Below, in pieces: positions 17,234 through 26,844 of a stretch of DNA of 64,000 nt. Source of the stretch: Shimia sp965227725 (lineage in GTDB: Bacteria; Pseudomonadota; Alphaproteobacteria; Rhodobacterales; Rhodobacteraceae); contig NZ_CBDDGH010000006.1 of NCBI RefSeq assembly GCF_965227725.1, positions 685,650 to 749,649 of the forward strand. Direction: 5' to 3'. Under the pieces are notes generated by a model, which was not told the origin of the DNA, ran no database searches, and saw only the letters and a program-made list of their open reading frames with translations. Numbering within the stretch: the first letter of the stretch is position 1; every line of letters begins with the position of its first letter. The position numbers were made by a program, and so were the translations under genes.

Positions 17234-18286
17234 ATGTCACGCCCACCTTCTCACAAAAAACGCGCCAACCTGCGCGACGTCGCGCGCGAAGCAGGGGTTT
17301 CGGTGGCAACGGTCTCCCGCGTTTTGAACACGCCAGACCTGGTGCAAGAAGCCACCAGATCCCGTGTGCAAAGGGTGATCGACGACCTTGGGTTTGTGCG
17401 CAGCGCCGCGGCGCGGGCCATCAATTCAGGCCGCACTCAAATCCTTGGCGCGCTGGTGCCCACACTGGACAACGACATCTTTGCGATCACCTTGAATGCG
17501 ATGGAAAACCGCCTTGTGGAGCTGGGGTTTTCGCTTGTGGTCGCGACGACAGATGAAGACCCAGAGAAAGAAGCCCGCAAAGCAAAAGAGCTTTTGGACA
17601 ATGGGGTGGAAGGGCTGGTTCTCACCGGCAAATCCCACACAAAGGCGCTCTTTGACATGCTGGAGCGGCGAGACGTTCCAGCCTTGGTGATTTCCTGTTT
17701 TGACCCGGAATATAGTTTGCCCACAATTGGATATGACAACCACAAGGCAGCCGCGCTGGCCTACCAGCACCTCAGGTCATCGGGGCATGAAAACATCGCG
17801 GTGGTTCATGGCCCAACAGCTTTCAATGACCGCACACAAGCGCGCCTTGCCGCCATCGCGGAACTGCAGGGCGGCACGCTGCGCAACGCGCTGGAAACGG
17901 AGCTTTCGGTCGCTGGAGGGGCACAGGCTGTGCGGGAATTGCTCAGCCAGCCAAATGAGTATGACGCCATTTTGTGCCTGTCAGATGTCATCGCATTTGG
18001 CGCTCTGAACGCTCTGCACCGGGCCGGAAAATCTGTGCCCAAAGATATATCAGTCATGGGTATTCAGGATTTGCCCGCCTCTGCGGAAACCTATCCACGT
18101 CTGACGACGGTGCATTTGCCGGTGCAACAAATGGGCAGGCAGGCGGCCGAAGGCATTGCAAATTGGGTTGTTGATCAACGCCCGCCAGCGCCGACAGAAG
18201 TTCAGTCGAGACTTATCGAACGTGAAACCGTGGGTAACAAACTCGGACCAAATGGAAAGAAGGGGCAGCGCACCGCCCCTTCTTGA
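17234..18286 (+). CDS. LacI-family transcriptional regulator
   Basis: The product (350 residues) is a LacI/GalR-type regulator: helix-turn-helix at about residues 12-35 (LRDVAREAGVSVATVSRVLN), the hinge helix region, then a periplasmic-binding-protein-like effector domain from about 65 to 335. It is divergent from tdm-tmoVWX with two matching palindromes between them, so it probably represses that operon and itself. LacI-family control of a TMAO system is unusual, since these regulators mostly sense sugars or nucleosides; the effector is unknown. There is no strong ribosome site before the ATG. The last codons contain a terminator stem. Confidence 0.85.
   Translation: MSRPPSHKKRANLRDVAREAGVSVATVSRVLNTPDLVQEATRSRVQRVIDDLGFVRSAAARAINSGRTQILGALVPTLDNDIFAITLNAMENRLVELGFSLVVATTDEDPEKEARKAKELLDNGVEGLVLTGKSHTKALFDMLERRDVPALVISCFDPEYSLPTIGYDNHKAAALAYQHLRSSGHENIAVVHGPTAFNDRTQARLAAIAELQGGTLRNALETELSVAGGAQAVRELLSQPNEYDAILCLSDVIAFGALNALHRAGKSVPKDISVMGIQDLPASAETYPRLTTVHLPVQQMGRQAAEGIANWVVDQRPPAPTEVQSRLIERETVGNKLGPNGKKGQRTAPS
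18257..18284. terminator. Bidirectional terminator inside the 3' end of the LacI-type gene
   Basis: AAGAAGGGGC (18257-18266) pairs perfectly with GCCCCTTCTT (18275-18284) over an 8-base loop. It lies in the last coding triplets, the stop codon following at once, and only 6 bases separate the convergent gene stops, so coding sequence doubles as terminator. Confidence 0.7.
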
Positions 18287-18292
18287 GGCAGG

Positions 18293-21200
18293 TTATCCCA
18301 ACGGGTCAAAACCATATTCGCTCAGCTGCGCCATCAACAATCCAGCCTCATCAAGGATTGAATTATTTGGACTTGCGGTGAAGTTACCAAGGCTCAGCTG
18401 TTCGGCCTGAAGGCCGGTAAATGTGGTGACGTTCCCGCCATTGTTGAGCACTTCAATCTGCAAATTTCCGTCCACTTCGCTGATGTCGACCTGATCTCCG
18501 CTGAGAGATTTGAAATCAAACATATCCTCATCGGGATTGAAGCCATCAATTGTGGTGCGCGCACCCCAGTTCCAATCAATGTCAACAACATCGACGCCTT
18601 CTCCAAGGGTCACCACACCGCTGGGCCCCACGCCTGACCCTGCGCCATCGGAAGTGTCATCAGGATTGCCGCCGGTTTCGGTTGCACCGCCATCCCCTTC
18701 TGCACCATCAGGATTACCCGCGCTGCCCGTCAAGTCGCCCGTGCGGGTCTGATAGCCATCTGTGGTGGCCCCAAGAGGGGCCTCCGGCGTCAGAAGAACC
18801 GTACGATCGACAAGCGTGACATCATTCTGATCAAAGCCAAACGGCGTTTCCAGATTGTCCTCCATCACCTGATCGAAGTGGAACTCGACCAAGCCCGGGA
18901 TCAGATCAGCCTTGCTCACCCCCGTGAAGGTAAAGCTTTGCCCGCTCGGCAGAGAGGAGATCATCAAACCCGCTTCGGTATCCTCAACGCTCAAACGTTC
19001 CCGGGTGCCGAAGTATAGGAAGCTGATTTTCATTGAGGTGGGATCAAAGTTGTCGATCACCTCTGCTCTGCCGTATTCGTGACTACGGATGTAGACTGTG
19101 TCCGCCTCGCGGGGGCCAATGCCCTGCTCCCAGGAAATCACACCGCCCATATCCTGCCGAAAATGCTCGTTCCCGACGATGCCGAAGCTCTCGATGCTGA
19201 CATCCTGATAGGTGACACCCTGAACAATCTGGGCGGCATCCGACCAAGGGCTGTCGATGACAATTTCGCCCGACAGAGATTTGGTCACGATCATGCCGTG
19301 GACCGACGTGCCGCCAAAATCGATCTGATCGACGGAGGCATCAAACCCGACGATGTCATCTGCGTTGCTGTCAGCCCGAAAGATCCGTCCGCCCGTATCT
19401 GTGCTACCCGTGACTTCTGCTGGATTAGAGCCGTCGGCATCATAGCTGAGTGTGTAACCACCCGTATTTGGCGTGGAAATCTGGGTGCCGATGGCACTGG
19501 CGATTTCGTTAAGCACACCCTGATTGCCCGCTGAAAAATTGGCAATGGAGAGATCGTCCAACCCAATGCCGGTCAGAATGGTCTGTGTTGTCACGCCGTT
19601 TTGGGTGATCGCAACCCGCACGGTCTGGCCCAGTGCATCGCCGGATTCCTCAAAAATCTCAAAATCTGCGGCGGTCACATCCGCACTGATTTCGATCACA
19701 TCCCCCATATTGGGCAGGAAGCCATCAATCACGCGCGCGGGGCTGTCATAGCTGATCGTGACATGCATATGGGTGTGCCCAGCGCCGCCATCATGGCCGT
19801 CGCCATGCCCGTCGCTTCCATCGCCCTCACCTCCATGACCGTCATCTCCGTGGCCGCCATTGCCGTGGCTGGTGTCCCCATCCCCGGTATCTGAGCCACT
19901 GTCGTGCCCATCGCCTTGCCCGACAATCGTGGCAAGCTCCGCCCGCGCGGTCGCATCAAGCGCGTGAATATTGCTCGTCATAAGCATATCCAGCGTGACA
20001 CCCTGCAAATTCAGAGACTGCGCGTTGGACGGCACCGCAATCACAACAGAGCCATTTTCTTCGGTGATCTCAAGCGCATCCGCACCGATCCAGTCAATGA
20101 AGATGGTATCGCTCTGAGGATCAAAATCCGTCACAACACGCGCCGTGCCGTAGGCCCAGGTGATCACGACATCCGCGTTTGTCTTGGTGATCGCCGGGTT
20201 GTCAAAGTCCTCGGCTGATCCGCTCGGCGTCGGTTCAGTCGTATTGCCCTCGCCTTGCCCGCTATCCGTTCCATCGTCACCGCTGCCGCTGTCCCCGGTG
20301 CCAGTGTCGGAGTCGTCGGTGCCGCCTCCGGTATCACCCCCATCGCTGGCACCACTGTCTGTGTCAGAACCGCTGCCTGTATCGGGATCGGTGCTGTCTC
20401 CCGTGTCGTCATCATCCCCAATGAGGCTCAGGATTTCCTGCGCCGCCGAGTTATCAAGAATGGTGAAATTGGCTGCGGACAAGTCCGCCAATGTGACGCC
20501 AACGAGCGTAAGCGATTGTTGATTGGAGGGCACGGAAAATACCACAGAGCCGTTGGTTTCGGTCACTTCAAGATCGCTTGCGGAGATCCAATCCACAAAG
20601 ATTGTATCTGTGGTCGGATCAAAATCCGTGACCTGTGCGGCCACCCCATAGGTCCATGTCAGCACCACATTTGCGCTGTCTTTGTCGACGCCAGCAGTGC
20701 CGTTGCCAACCGGTGTACCTGAGGCTCCAGATCCGCCGTCACCGGAGCCGCTGTCAGTTTCCCCGCTGGAGTTGCCGCCGTCTGTTCCGCCGGTGCTTCC
20801 TCCAGGAGTCCCCAGCCCTTCGTCGCCGGTTTTGCGATCCTCAAAAAACGCAATCATATCTTCCACTGACGCCGCCTCATAACCGCCAAATAGGTCGATA
20901 TATTGCAGGATCGACGTGCCATATTCGTCTGTGGAAACAGCTCCGTTTTGCAACAGATTCAGCGTGCCGTAAGCGCCCCGCAGATGGGCCGCGGCCAGAA
21001 TGCCTGTCAACGTCAGCTCCACCGTGACGGTATTGCCGCTCCCATCCGTATAGGTCGTGGTCTGACCGAGAAAATCATCGAGACTCTGCCCCGCGTTTTC
21101 CAAGCCGTTGGTGATGATTTGAAGGTTGAGGCCAAACGCCTCCTGAATGGCGACGGTCTGCGCCTCTTTGGTCATGAACTCTTCAAGAGAGGACACGCCG

Positions 21201-21538
21201 TTTTTCCCCGTCCAACTTCCATCCCATGTGTTGGTAGAGGCGCCGTTGCCGTAGAACTGATCGTCGTCATAATAGCCCAGATCGATCAGAAGCGCTTCGC
21301 CAAATTGAAACCCGACAAAGCCAAGCGAATTGGTTGAGCGATAGGCCATCGCCTCCCATTCACTGTCGCTCAGGTCGCCCCAGCTGTTGTAAACTGGGAA
21401 GAAATCCGTAACCGGACCTCCGGCCCAAGTGTCCAATTGCCAATCCTGAATGACGCCGGTTTCATACCGATCCCGATCCCAGCCCGACTCAAACGCCAGA
21501 AGTGCCGATAGGAATTCGGAGAAAGTGCCGTTTGACAT
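18293..21538 (-). CDS. Large acidic repeat protein, probably secreted; function unknown
   Basis: The product (1081 residues) is not a family I can name. The first ~230 residues look globular, with AFESGWDRDRY near the N-terminus (a Glu context reminiscent of transglycosylase or lysozyme folds, not proven). Three low-complexity linkers rich in Gly, Ser, Asp and Thr follow (about 233-279, 373-436 and 539-589, the last rich in His and Gly). They alternate with about six copies of a roughly 90-residue module of the pattern TWxYGxAxxVTDFDPxxD-TIFIDWI (near 293, 459, 593, 713, 816 and 983). No N-terminal signal peptide is seen; this and the Asp-rich modules suggest type I export, as for RTX proteins, although canonical GGxGxD nonapeptides are absent. 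ATG at 21538 follows AAGGG; a TTG precedes it. Confidence 0.7.
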   Translation of the reverse strand: MSNGTFSEFLSALLAFESGWDRDRYETGVIQDWQLDTWAGGPVTDFFPVYNSWGDLSDSEWEAMAYRSTNSLGFVGFQFGEALLIDLGYYDDDQFYGNGASTNTWDGSWTGKNGVSSLEEFMTKEAQTVAIQEAFGLNLQIITNGLENAGQSLDDFLGQTTTYTDGSGNTVTVELTLTGILAAAHLRGAYGTLNLLQNGAVSTDEYGTSILQYIDLFGGYEAASVEDMIAFFEDRKTGDEGLGTPGGSTGGTDGGNSSGETDSGSGDGGSGASGTPVGNGTAGVDKDSANVVLTWTYGVAAQVTDFDPTTDTIFVDWISASDLEVTETNGSVVFSVPSNQQSLTLVGVTLADLSAANFTILDNSAAQEILSLIGDDDDTGDSTDPDTGSGSDTDSGASDGGDTGGGTDDSDTGTGDSGSGDDGTDSGQGEGNTTEPTPSGSAEDFDNPAITKTNADVVITWAYGTARVVTDFDPQSDTIFIDWIGADALEITEENGSVVIAVPSNAQSLNLQGVTLDMLMTSNIHALDATARAELATIVGQGDGHDSGSDTGDGDTSHGNGGHGDDGHGGEGDGSDGHGDGHDGGAGHTHMHVTISYDSPARVIDGFLPNMGDVIEISADVTAADFEIFEESGDALGQTVRVAITQNGVTTQTILTGIGLDDLSIANFSAGNQGVLNEIASAIGTQISTPNTGGYTLSYDADGSNPAEVTGSTDTGGRIFRADSNADDIVGFDASVDQIDFGGTSVHGMIVTKSLSGEIVIDSPWSDAAQIVQGVTYQDVSIESFGIVGNEHFRQDMGGVISWEQGIGPREADTVYIRSHEYGRAEVIDNFDPTSMKISFLYFGTRERLSVEDTEAGLMISSLPSGQSFTFTGVSKADLIPGLVEFHFDQVMEDNLETPFGFDQNDVTLVDRTVLLTPEAPLGATTDGYQTRTGDLTGSAGNPDGAEGDGGATETGGNPDDTSDGAGSGVGPSGVVTLGEGVDVVDIDWNWGARTTIDGFNPDEDMFDFKSLSGDQVDISEVDGNLQIEVLNNGGNVTTFTGLQAEQLSLGNFTASPNNSILDEAGLLMAQLSEYGFDPLG

Positions 21539-21658
21539 CAATTGTTTGCCCTTGTTTCAAGTTAGTCGTTCCGCGAGTGGTGGTCGCTTGGCTCAACTGA
21601 AACACAGATTTTATGTTGATGTACGGCCATTCCTTTTAGGAAATTCGCCATCGGCGGA

Positions 21659-22696
21659 TTATCGCAACCCGTTGCTTTTAATGAGCAATATTCTGTCAGC
21701 TTTGGGCGTTTTTCCGGTCATGCGGCGATAGGCCTGCGTAAAACTGCTTTGATCCGAAAACCCGCAAAGATGCGCAGTTTCCGCCAAGGACAGATTTGGG
21801 TCACTCAGGAAGGCACGCGCCAGTTTCATCTGCGTGTTGGACACCAGATCGCGAAAGCTGGTGCCTTCCATCTGAAGGCGGCGATTGAGGGTGCGCTCAG
21901 ACATCCCCAGCGCATCTGCCGTATCGCCAAGCTTGGGGCGACCGGATGCCATGCCATGCAACAGATGCCGTTCAACGGTTTCAGCCAGCGTTGCGGGATG
22001 GCGTGTATTGCGGCTGAGCAGCACTTCGCCGTAGCTGGTCAGATGCCCCAGCAGATGTTCATCAGCCCCGCGAATGGCTGTGTCCATAACTGAGAGAGGG
22101 AAGCGCAAATAGTTCTGATCCGCGCCCAGTTCGACCGGGCATCCATAGATCTCTGCCAGTTCCCGCCGGCCGTTTCGACGCGGATTGGCCAGACCAACCT
22201 GTATAGCCAGCCCCTCCGTGTCGGTGGCCGTGCGCAGCGCCCCCAGCATGGCGCCAAGCGAGAATTCGATCAGGTGGAGGTTCAGCAGAAGGTTCGGACC
22301 AACCCCGTCGACAATAAAATCGATATGGTCTTTGGTTTCCCGAAGCTCAATCCGTGCGCGCGGCCGGGTGATGGGCGTGAACCGCTGCACATGGTGGATC
22401 GCATCATGCAATGTGTGTGAATTGAACAGAATATATGTCAGCAGCGAGTTGTTGCGCGGATCAAGCGCGACCCCGATCTCAGCCCCAACGTAGGCGCTAT
22501 TGAGACGGTCGGAAAAGAAATCCAGAAGCGCCGTTTCAGAGCCGCGCGGGATTGGGCCGCCAATGTCTTCCAGACTGCTGCGAGAAAGCCCCGCGGCGTC
22601 GAGCGCCTCCTGCCGGTGCTCGGAAAGATGTGGCAGCGCGAGAATGGATCGCACCCAGTGGTTGGGCACCACATCAAGGTTTTCAATACCGGGCAT
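21659..22696 (-). CDS. AraC-family regulator with arabinose-binding-like N-terminal domain
   Basis: The product (345 residues) has an N-terminal sensor domain of the ArgR/OruR-type AraC proteins (about 20-210) and a C-terminal double helix-turn-helix (about 240-335), with LGDTADALGMSERTLNRRL and AETAHLCGFSDQSSFTQAYRR as the two recognition parts. It lies 120 bases upstream of the repeat-protein gene on the same strand and may control it or a gene outside the window; nothing in the sequence decides this. Confidence 0.85.
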   Translation of the reverse strand: MPGIENLDVVPNHWVRSILALPHLSEHRQEALDAAGLSRSSLEDIGGPIPRGSETALLDFFSDRLNSAYVGAEIGVALDPRNNSLLTYILFNSHTLHDAIHHVQRFTPITRPRARIELRETKDHIDFIVDGVGPNLLLNLHLIEFSLGAMLGALRTATDTEGLAIQVGLANPRRNGRRELAEIYGCPVELGADQNYLRFPLSVMDTAIRGADEHLLGHLTSYGEVLLSRNTRHPATLAETVERHLLHGMASGRPKLGDTADALGMSERTLNRRLQMEGTSFRDLVSNTQMKLARAFLSDPNLSLAETAHLCGFSDQSSFTQAYRRMTGKTPKADRILLIKSNGLR

Positions 22697-23465
22697 GGCA
22701 CCCCGTACGGTAACCAGAGCTCAGAAAATGCATTTGCCTTCCGTCTTGTTGAGCGCCGTCCGAAAGGACGGATCCAATGTGCCTTTGGATCTCCGTATCA
22801 CTTTGCAGCGAAGGCTGCCAATTTTCGGTGGTCCGGACACGTAGAAAGCTGAAAAAACGGCGATCGTGTTACCTGCAGCGCACAACAGATGGTTGAAATG
22901 TGGGTTTCTTATAGAGGGACAGCGCGGAAGACCTTTTCTGAAGTCTCTCGCGCCTTCTGAATTATTACGACATGCCGCGTGCCAATCGCCCTCGCTTGCG
23001 GTCAGCAGATTTGATCGTCGGTGGTAGATCTCTTGTCCCAATTGGGCTCACGCTCGCAAAACCGAGAATCCCTTTGCGGCGTTGTGGTTCTGTAGAGGCA
23101 GACTATCTAGATACGCTGCATGAGCACTCCTACTCTCAGCAAAGTCTCAGCTTGAAGCTCTAGACAGGCGACACGATCAGACATGTAGACGCATCAGACA
23201 CTCAAAATTATTGGGTTCACCGATTGAGAACACCGCCTGTTTGACCACGGACATCAAAAACAACCTCTGGAAGAATTTTTTCGCATATTTATCAAGATCT
23301 TCCGCCAACAGACATAAACCCTAATTTCCCCTTAAATTCGCTAAATTCAGCCAAAACAGCTCCAGAAACACGGCATTTCTGCTCAAAATTTCATCCTTTG
23401 ATTATCTAGTTATCAACGAACGCCATGCAAAAGCGGTCCCTGAACATGTACCAACGGGGAATCAA
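22697..23465. other. Intergenic region without supported gene
   Basis: This 769-base stretch between the divergent AraC-type gene and the chemoreceptor gene contains only short open frames with no recognisable product. The last ~200 bases are AT-rich, as expected of a promoter region for the chemoreceptor gene, whose ribosome site is ACGGGGA before 23466. I see no RNA gene in it. Confidence 0.4.
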
Positions 23466-25451
23466 ATGTTTGCTCGAAATCGAATTAGCATTTTAGGCAT
23501 CGCTCTAAGCGCCATCGGCCTCCTGAGCGCGCTCTTCGTCTATACAACCAGCAGCATGCGGACCCAATCCGGCGAAGCGCTGCGCAACGCCTATGAGCAG
23601 CAATATACATCATACCTTCTTGCAGACGAATTGCGCCAGTCCAGCGATGACCTCACACGGCTCGCGCGGACCTATGTGGTAACCGCTGATCCAGCCTACG
23701 AAGCGCAATATATGGAGATTCTCGCCATTCGGAACGGGGAGAAAGAACGACCGTCGGATTATCATCGCATCTATTGGGATTTTGTGGCGGCGGGCCATCC
23801 AGTGCCCGCAGGCAGCGGTATTACGCGCTCCCTTGAAGACCTCATGAGAGACGCGGGCTTCACCGACGCCGAGTTCGAGCTTCTGGCGCAGGCCAAGGCA
23901 AATTCCGATGGGCTGGTCGCGCTGGAAGTCCGGGCGATGAATGCGGTGAAAGGGATTTATCAGGATAGCACCGGCGCCTATACCGTGAACGCCAAGCCAG
24001 ATTTTGCACTCGCGCGTGACCTGATGCACTCCAAACAGTATCACCAGTATAAAGCAGACATCATGGCACCGCTGGACGAGTTCCTTGCGTCGCCAGAGCT
24101 GCGGATTTCAGGCCAGATTTCTGCTTTGACCGAAGAGTATAAGTCTGCGGAACAAGCTTCAAAAATCTCGGTCTTTGTGATCATCGCCGCGGTGCTGCTG
24201 ATGGGTTTGATGGTTATGCTTGGTATGCTGCGCCCCCTTGGGCTGCTGACACGCACCATGCAGTCTCACTTCAAGGGTGAGGCCGTTGATGAGGTCCCCG
24301 GTGCGAAGCGCCAGGATGAGTTTGGCGAGCTTGCCCGCAGCTTGAATGTTGCGATCGAAGCAGCACGCAACAATGAGATGTTGAGCGCAGAGGTTCAGGA
24401 GATTGCTGAGCGCGCGCAGTTTGGTGATTTCTCCGGCCGCATTCAGACCAATGTATCTGGCGGTGAGGGCATCGTGGATGCCACCAACGGCTTGATGACC
24501 AAATTGGACAAAGCCTTCAGCGAGATTTCTACCATTCTGAAAAAGATCGCCACAGGCAATCTGGCCGAACCGGTCTCGACAGATCTCGAAGGTCGCTATT
24601 CAGAGCTTCTGTCCTATGCGGAAACTGCACGTTCGGAGTTGAAACAGATCGTGTCAAAGGCCCGCATGGGTGCGGATACGCTTGATGATCGCGCCTCTTA
24701 TCTCTCCAAAATGATGGATGGCGTCTCACGGGCTGCAAATGACCACGCGGCATCTCTGGAGGAAGCCAATGCGGTGACCACATCGCTGACCGACTCTGTC
24801 CGCCAAACCTCGCAAAATGCGGAAAAGGTGCGGGAAGCCGCGCAAACAGCGGGCCAGAGCGCCAACAATGTGGCCGAAGAGTTTGACCGCGTGATGGACG
24901 CAATGAAATCCATTGCCGAGTCTTCGGTGGAAATCCTGCAGATCTCGGACCTGATCGACAGCATCGCCTTCCAAACCAACCTCTTGGCACTGAACGCCGG
25001 TGTGGAAGCGGCGCGTGCGGGGCAATCTGGCAGCGGTTTTGCGGTGGTTGCGACCGAAGTCAGGAGCCTTGCGCAGCATACTTCGGATGCTGCAACCAAG
25101 ATCAGCGATCTGAGCAAAACCAGCAACGATCGCGTATCGGAAGGCAAAGGTCTGGCCGGTCGTGTTGATGAACTGATCAAGGCTGTGAAAACCGAGATGG
25201 ACAACATCAACGAATTGATTTCGGCGGTCTCGGGCAGAACACAGGAGCAGTCTGTTCAGATGTCTGAGGTGTCGGCGTCCCTTTCCAACCTTGACCACAA
25301 CACGCAGCAAAACGCGAGCCTGGTCTATGAATCTTCGCAGACAGCAAACTCGCTGACCAAGGATGCCAGCAAGCTGCGCGACACTGTTGCGACGTTTGAT
25401 ATCGGCAGCCAGCAAAACAGCACAGATATGCGCGATGATATGGCGGCGTAA
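23466..25451 (+). CDS. Methyl-accepting chemotaxis protein
   Basis: The product (661 residues) is a membrane chemoreceptor: first membrane helix at about 7-26, a periplasmic sensor of roughly 200 residues, second helix at about 235-256, a HAMP segment after it, and a signalling domain over about 400-640 with the highly conserved hairpin tip (IDSIAFQTNLLALNAGVEAARAG, about 495-517; FAVVATEVRSLAQ after it). No CheR-docking pentapeptide is present at the C-terminus. The sensor domain is not one I recognise, so the ligand is unknown. It is a single gene. Confidence 0.93.
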   Translation: MFARNRISILGIALSAIGLLSALFVYTTSSMRTQSGEALRNAYEQQYTSYLLADELRQSSDDLTRLARTYVVTADPAYEAQYMEILAIRNGEKERPSDYHRIYWDFVAAGHPVPAGSGITRSLEDLMRDAGFTDAEFELLAQAKANSDGLVALEVRAMNAVKGIYQDSTGAYTVNAKPDFALARDLMHSKQYHQYKADIMAPLDEFLASPELRISGQISALTEEYKSAEQASKISVFVIIAAVLLMGLMVMLGMLRPLGLLTRTMQSHFKGEAVDEVPGAKRQDEFGELARSLNVAIEAARNNEMLSAEVQEIAERAQFGDFSGRIQTNVSGGEGIVDATNGLMTKLDKAFSEISTILKKIATGNLAEPVSTDLEGRYSELLSYAETARSELKQIVSKARMGADTLDDRASYLSKMMDGVSRAANDHAASLEEANAVTTSLTDSVRQTSQNAEKVREAAQTAGQSANNVAEEFDRVMDAMKSIAESSVEILQISDLIDSIAFQTNLLALNAGVEAARAGQSGSGFAVVATEVRSLAQHTSDAATKISDLSKTSNDRVSEGKGLAGRVDELIKAVKTEMDNINELISAVSGRTQEQSVQMSEVSASLSNLDHNTQQNASLVYESSQTANSLTKDASKLRDTVATFDIGSQQNSTDMRDDMAA

Positions 25452-25812
25452 CGCCTTGCTTTAGGGACGGGGCAGCGAGCGGGAAAAGACTGCTGACTGC
25501 CCTGTTTCTCCGCCTTTCCAAACAAAACCTGTGGCGCTCGGTCCTGTGATCCAGCGCCACTCGACCACAGAGCCGATCCATAGACGGCTCAACGAGCGCC
25601 CGATAACCTCTTATACGATCAAATTCCGCAGGATCATGCGCGATCCTGACGGTGAGGTGCGGTGAATTTTGAAACTCCACATAGGCGTTGAGGCGAAGAC
25701 CATTGGTGCTCCACACGCCTGCGGGGCTTTATTCTTGCCAAGCTCACAGAAATTTGATTGCATTGTTCAGTGAATTGCGCGCGGTGCTGCGGGCATTCTT
25801 TGGGAGGAAATT
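25452..25812. other. Intergenic region before the TRAP operon
   Basis: No gene is supported with confidence. On the minus strand a short frame from about 25605 to 25465 reads like coding sequence (VVEWRWITGPSATGFVWKG and onward to a stop) but has no start codon in frame after an upstream stop, so it may be a small-gene remnant. The rest before 25813 is the probable promoter and the GGGAGGA ribosome site of the TRAP binding-protein gene. Confidence 0.3.
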
Positions 25813-26796
25813 ATGTTCAAATTTATTTTGGGGGCCGCCGCTGGCGTTGCCCTGACGGCTTCTGCGGTTGTGGCTCAGGAAAAGATGCGGATTTCGCTTC
25901 AGCTTCCGCTCAAAAGCCATCTGGGCCAAAACCTGCTTCTCTTCGAAAAGGAAGTAGAGGCCCGCACAGACGGTGCGATTGATGTGGAAATCTACGACAG
26001 CGCAACGCTTTATAAAGACAAAGAGGTGCCTGCGGCGGTCGGTTCGGGTGCCATTGAAGCGGGCGTCGCGTCTTTGACCCGCTATGTGGGCGATGCGCCG
26101 GTGGTGGATGTTTTCTACATGCCGTTCCTGCTGAACAATGAAGACAAGGTACGCGCGGCGGTCGCTGAAGGCTCCGAGGTGCGCGAGACCATTGAAGCCG
26201 AGATCGAAAAGACCGGTGGGCAGGTCCTTTACTGGCAAGCCTACGGCGGCGCGATCATGCTGTCCAACGGTGGCGCAATCCGCACCCCGGCAGACATGGA
26301 AGGCAAGAAGGTCCGCGTTTTTGGCAAAACCCTTGGTGACTTCGTGACAGCATCGGGCGGCGCGCCAACACTGATCTCCGGCTCAGAACAATATCTTGCC
26401 TATCAGCGCGGCACCGTTGATGTGGGCATGACCGGCGTATCCGGCGTGAAATCCCGCAAACTCTGGGAAGTGATGGACACCATCACTGTCACGAACCATG
26501 CCGACATCGAATTTGTTGTGGTGGTCAACAATGAGTGGTGGAACGGCCTAGCAGACGACATTCGCGGTCACATCACCGAGGCCGCAGCGGTCGCTCAGGC
26601 GAGTGTGCGCGACAAGATGGCGTCTATTGAGGCTGAGGCTTATGCCGCAGCAAAGGAAAACGGCATGAACATCGTTGAATTGACCGATGATGAGCTCGCG
26701 CAGTGGAAAGCCGTGGCACAGCCTGTTTATGACGCCTATCTCGCGGCGTCCGGTGAGGCCGGTCAAACCGTTCTCAACGCCGCTGGTAGCGACTAA
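25813..26796 (+). CDS. TRAP transporter periplasmic binding protein (DctP family)
   Basis: The product (327 residues) captures an organic acid in the periplasm for a TRAP transporter. A signal peptide ends at VVAQ (about residue 22). The family's carboxylate-binding arginine is visible in EGKKVRVFGKTL (about 164), and the fold pattern with YLAYQRGTVDVGMTG follows. It is the first gene of a four-gene operon with the two membrane subunits and a lyase. The lyase suggests a C4-C6 di- or hydroxy-acid substrate, but this is inference. Confidence 0.9.
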   Translation: MFKFILGAAAGVALTASAVVAQEKMRISLQLPLKSHLGQNLLLFEKEVEARTDGAIDVEIYDSATLYKDKEVPAAVGSGAIEAGVASLTRYVGDAPVVDVFYMPFLLNNEDKVRAAVAEGSEVRETIEAEIEKTGGQVLYWQAYGGAIMLSNGGAIRTPADMEGKKVRVFGKTLGDFVTASGGAPTLISGSEQYLAYQRGTVDVGMTGVSGVKSRKLWEVMDTITVTNHADIEFVVVVNNEWWNGLADDIRGHITEAAAVAQASVRDKMASIEAEAYAAAKENGMNIVELTDDELAQWKAVAQPVYDAYLAASGEAGQTVLNAAGSD

Positions 26797-26806
26797 GAAA
26801 AGGGTT

Positions 26807-26833
26807 CGGGCGGCGCTATATGAGGGCCGCCCG
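26807..26833 (+). terminator. Intercistronic hairpin after TRAP binding protein
   Basis: CGGGCGGC (26807-26814) pairs with GCCGCCCG (26826-26833). With no T-run after it, it likely protects or attenuates the transcript so that the binding protein outnumbers the membrane subunits. Confidence 0.55.
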
Positions 26834-26844
26834 CTTCTGATTTC

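Noticed and set aside
22972..23163. 63-codon open frame in the AraC-chemoreceptor gap
   Set aside because: No ribosome site or recognisable product.
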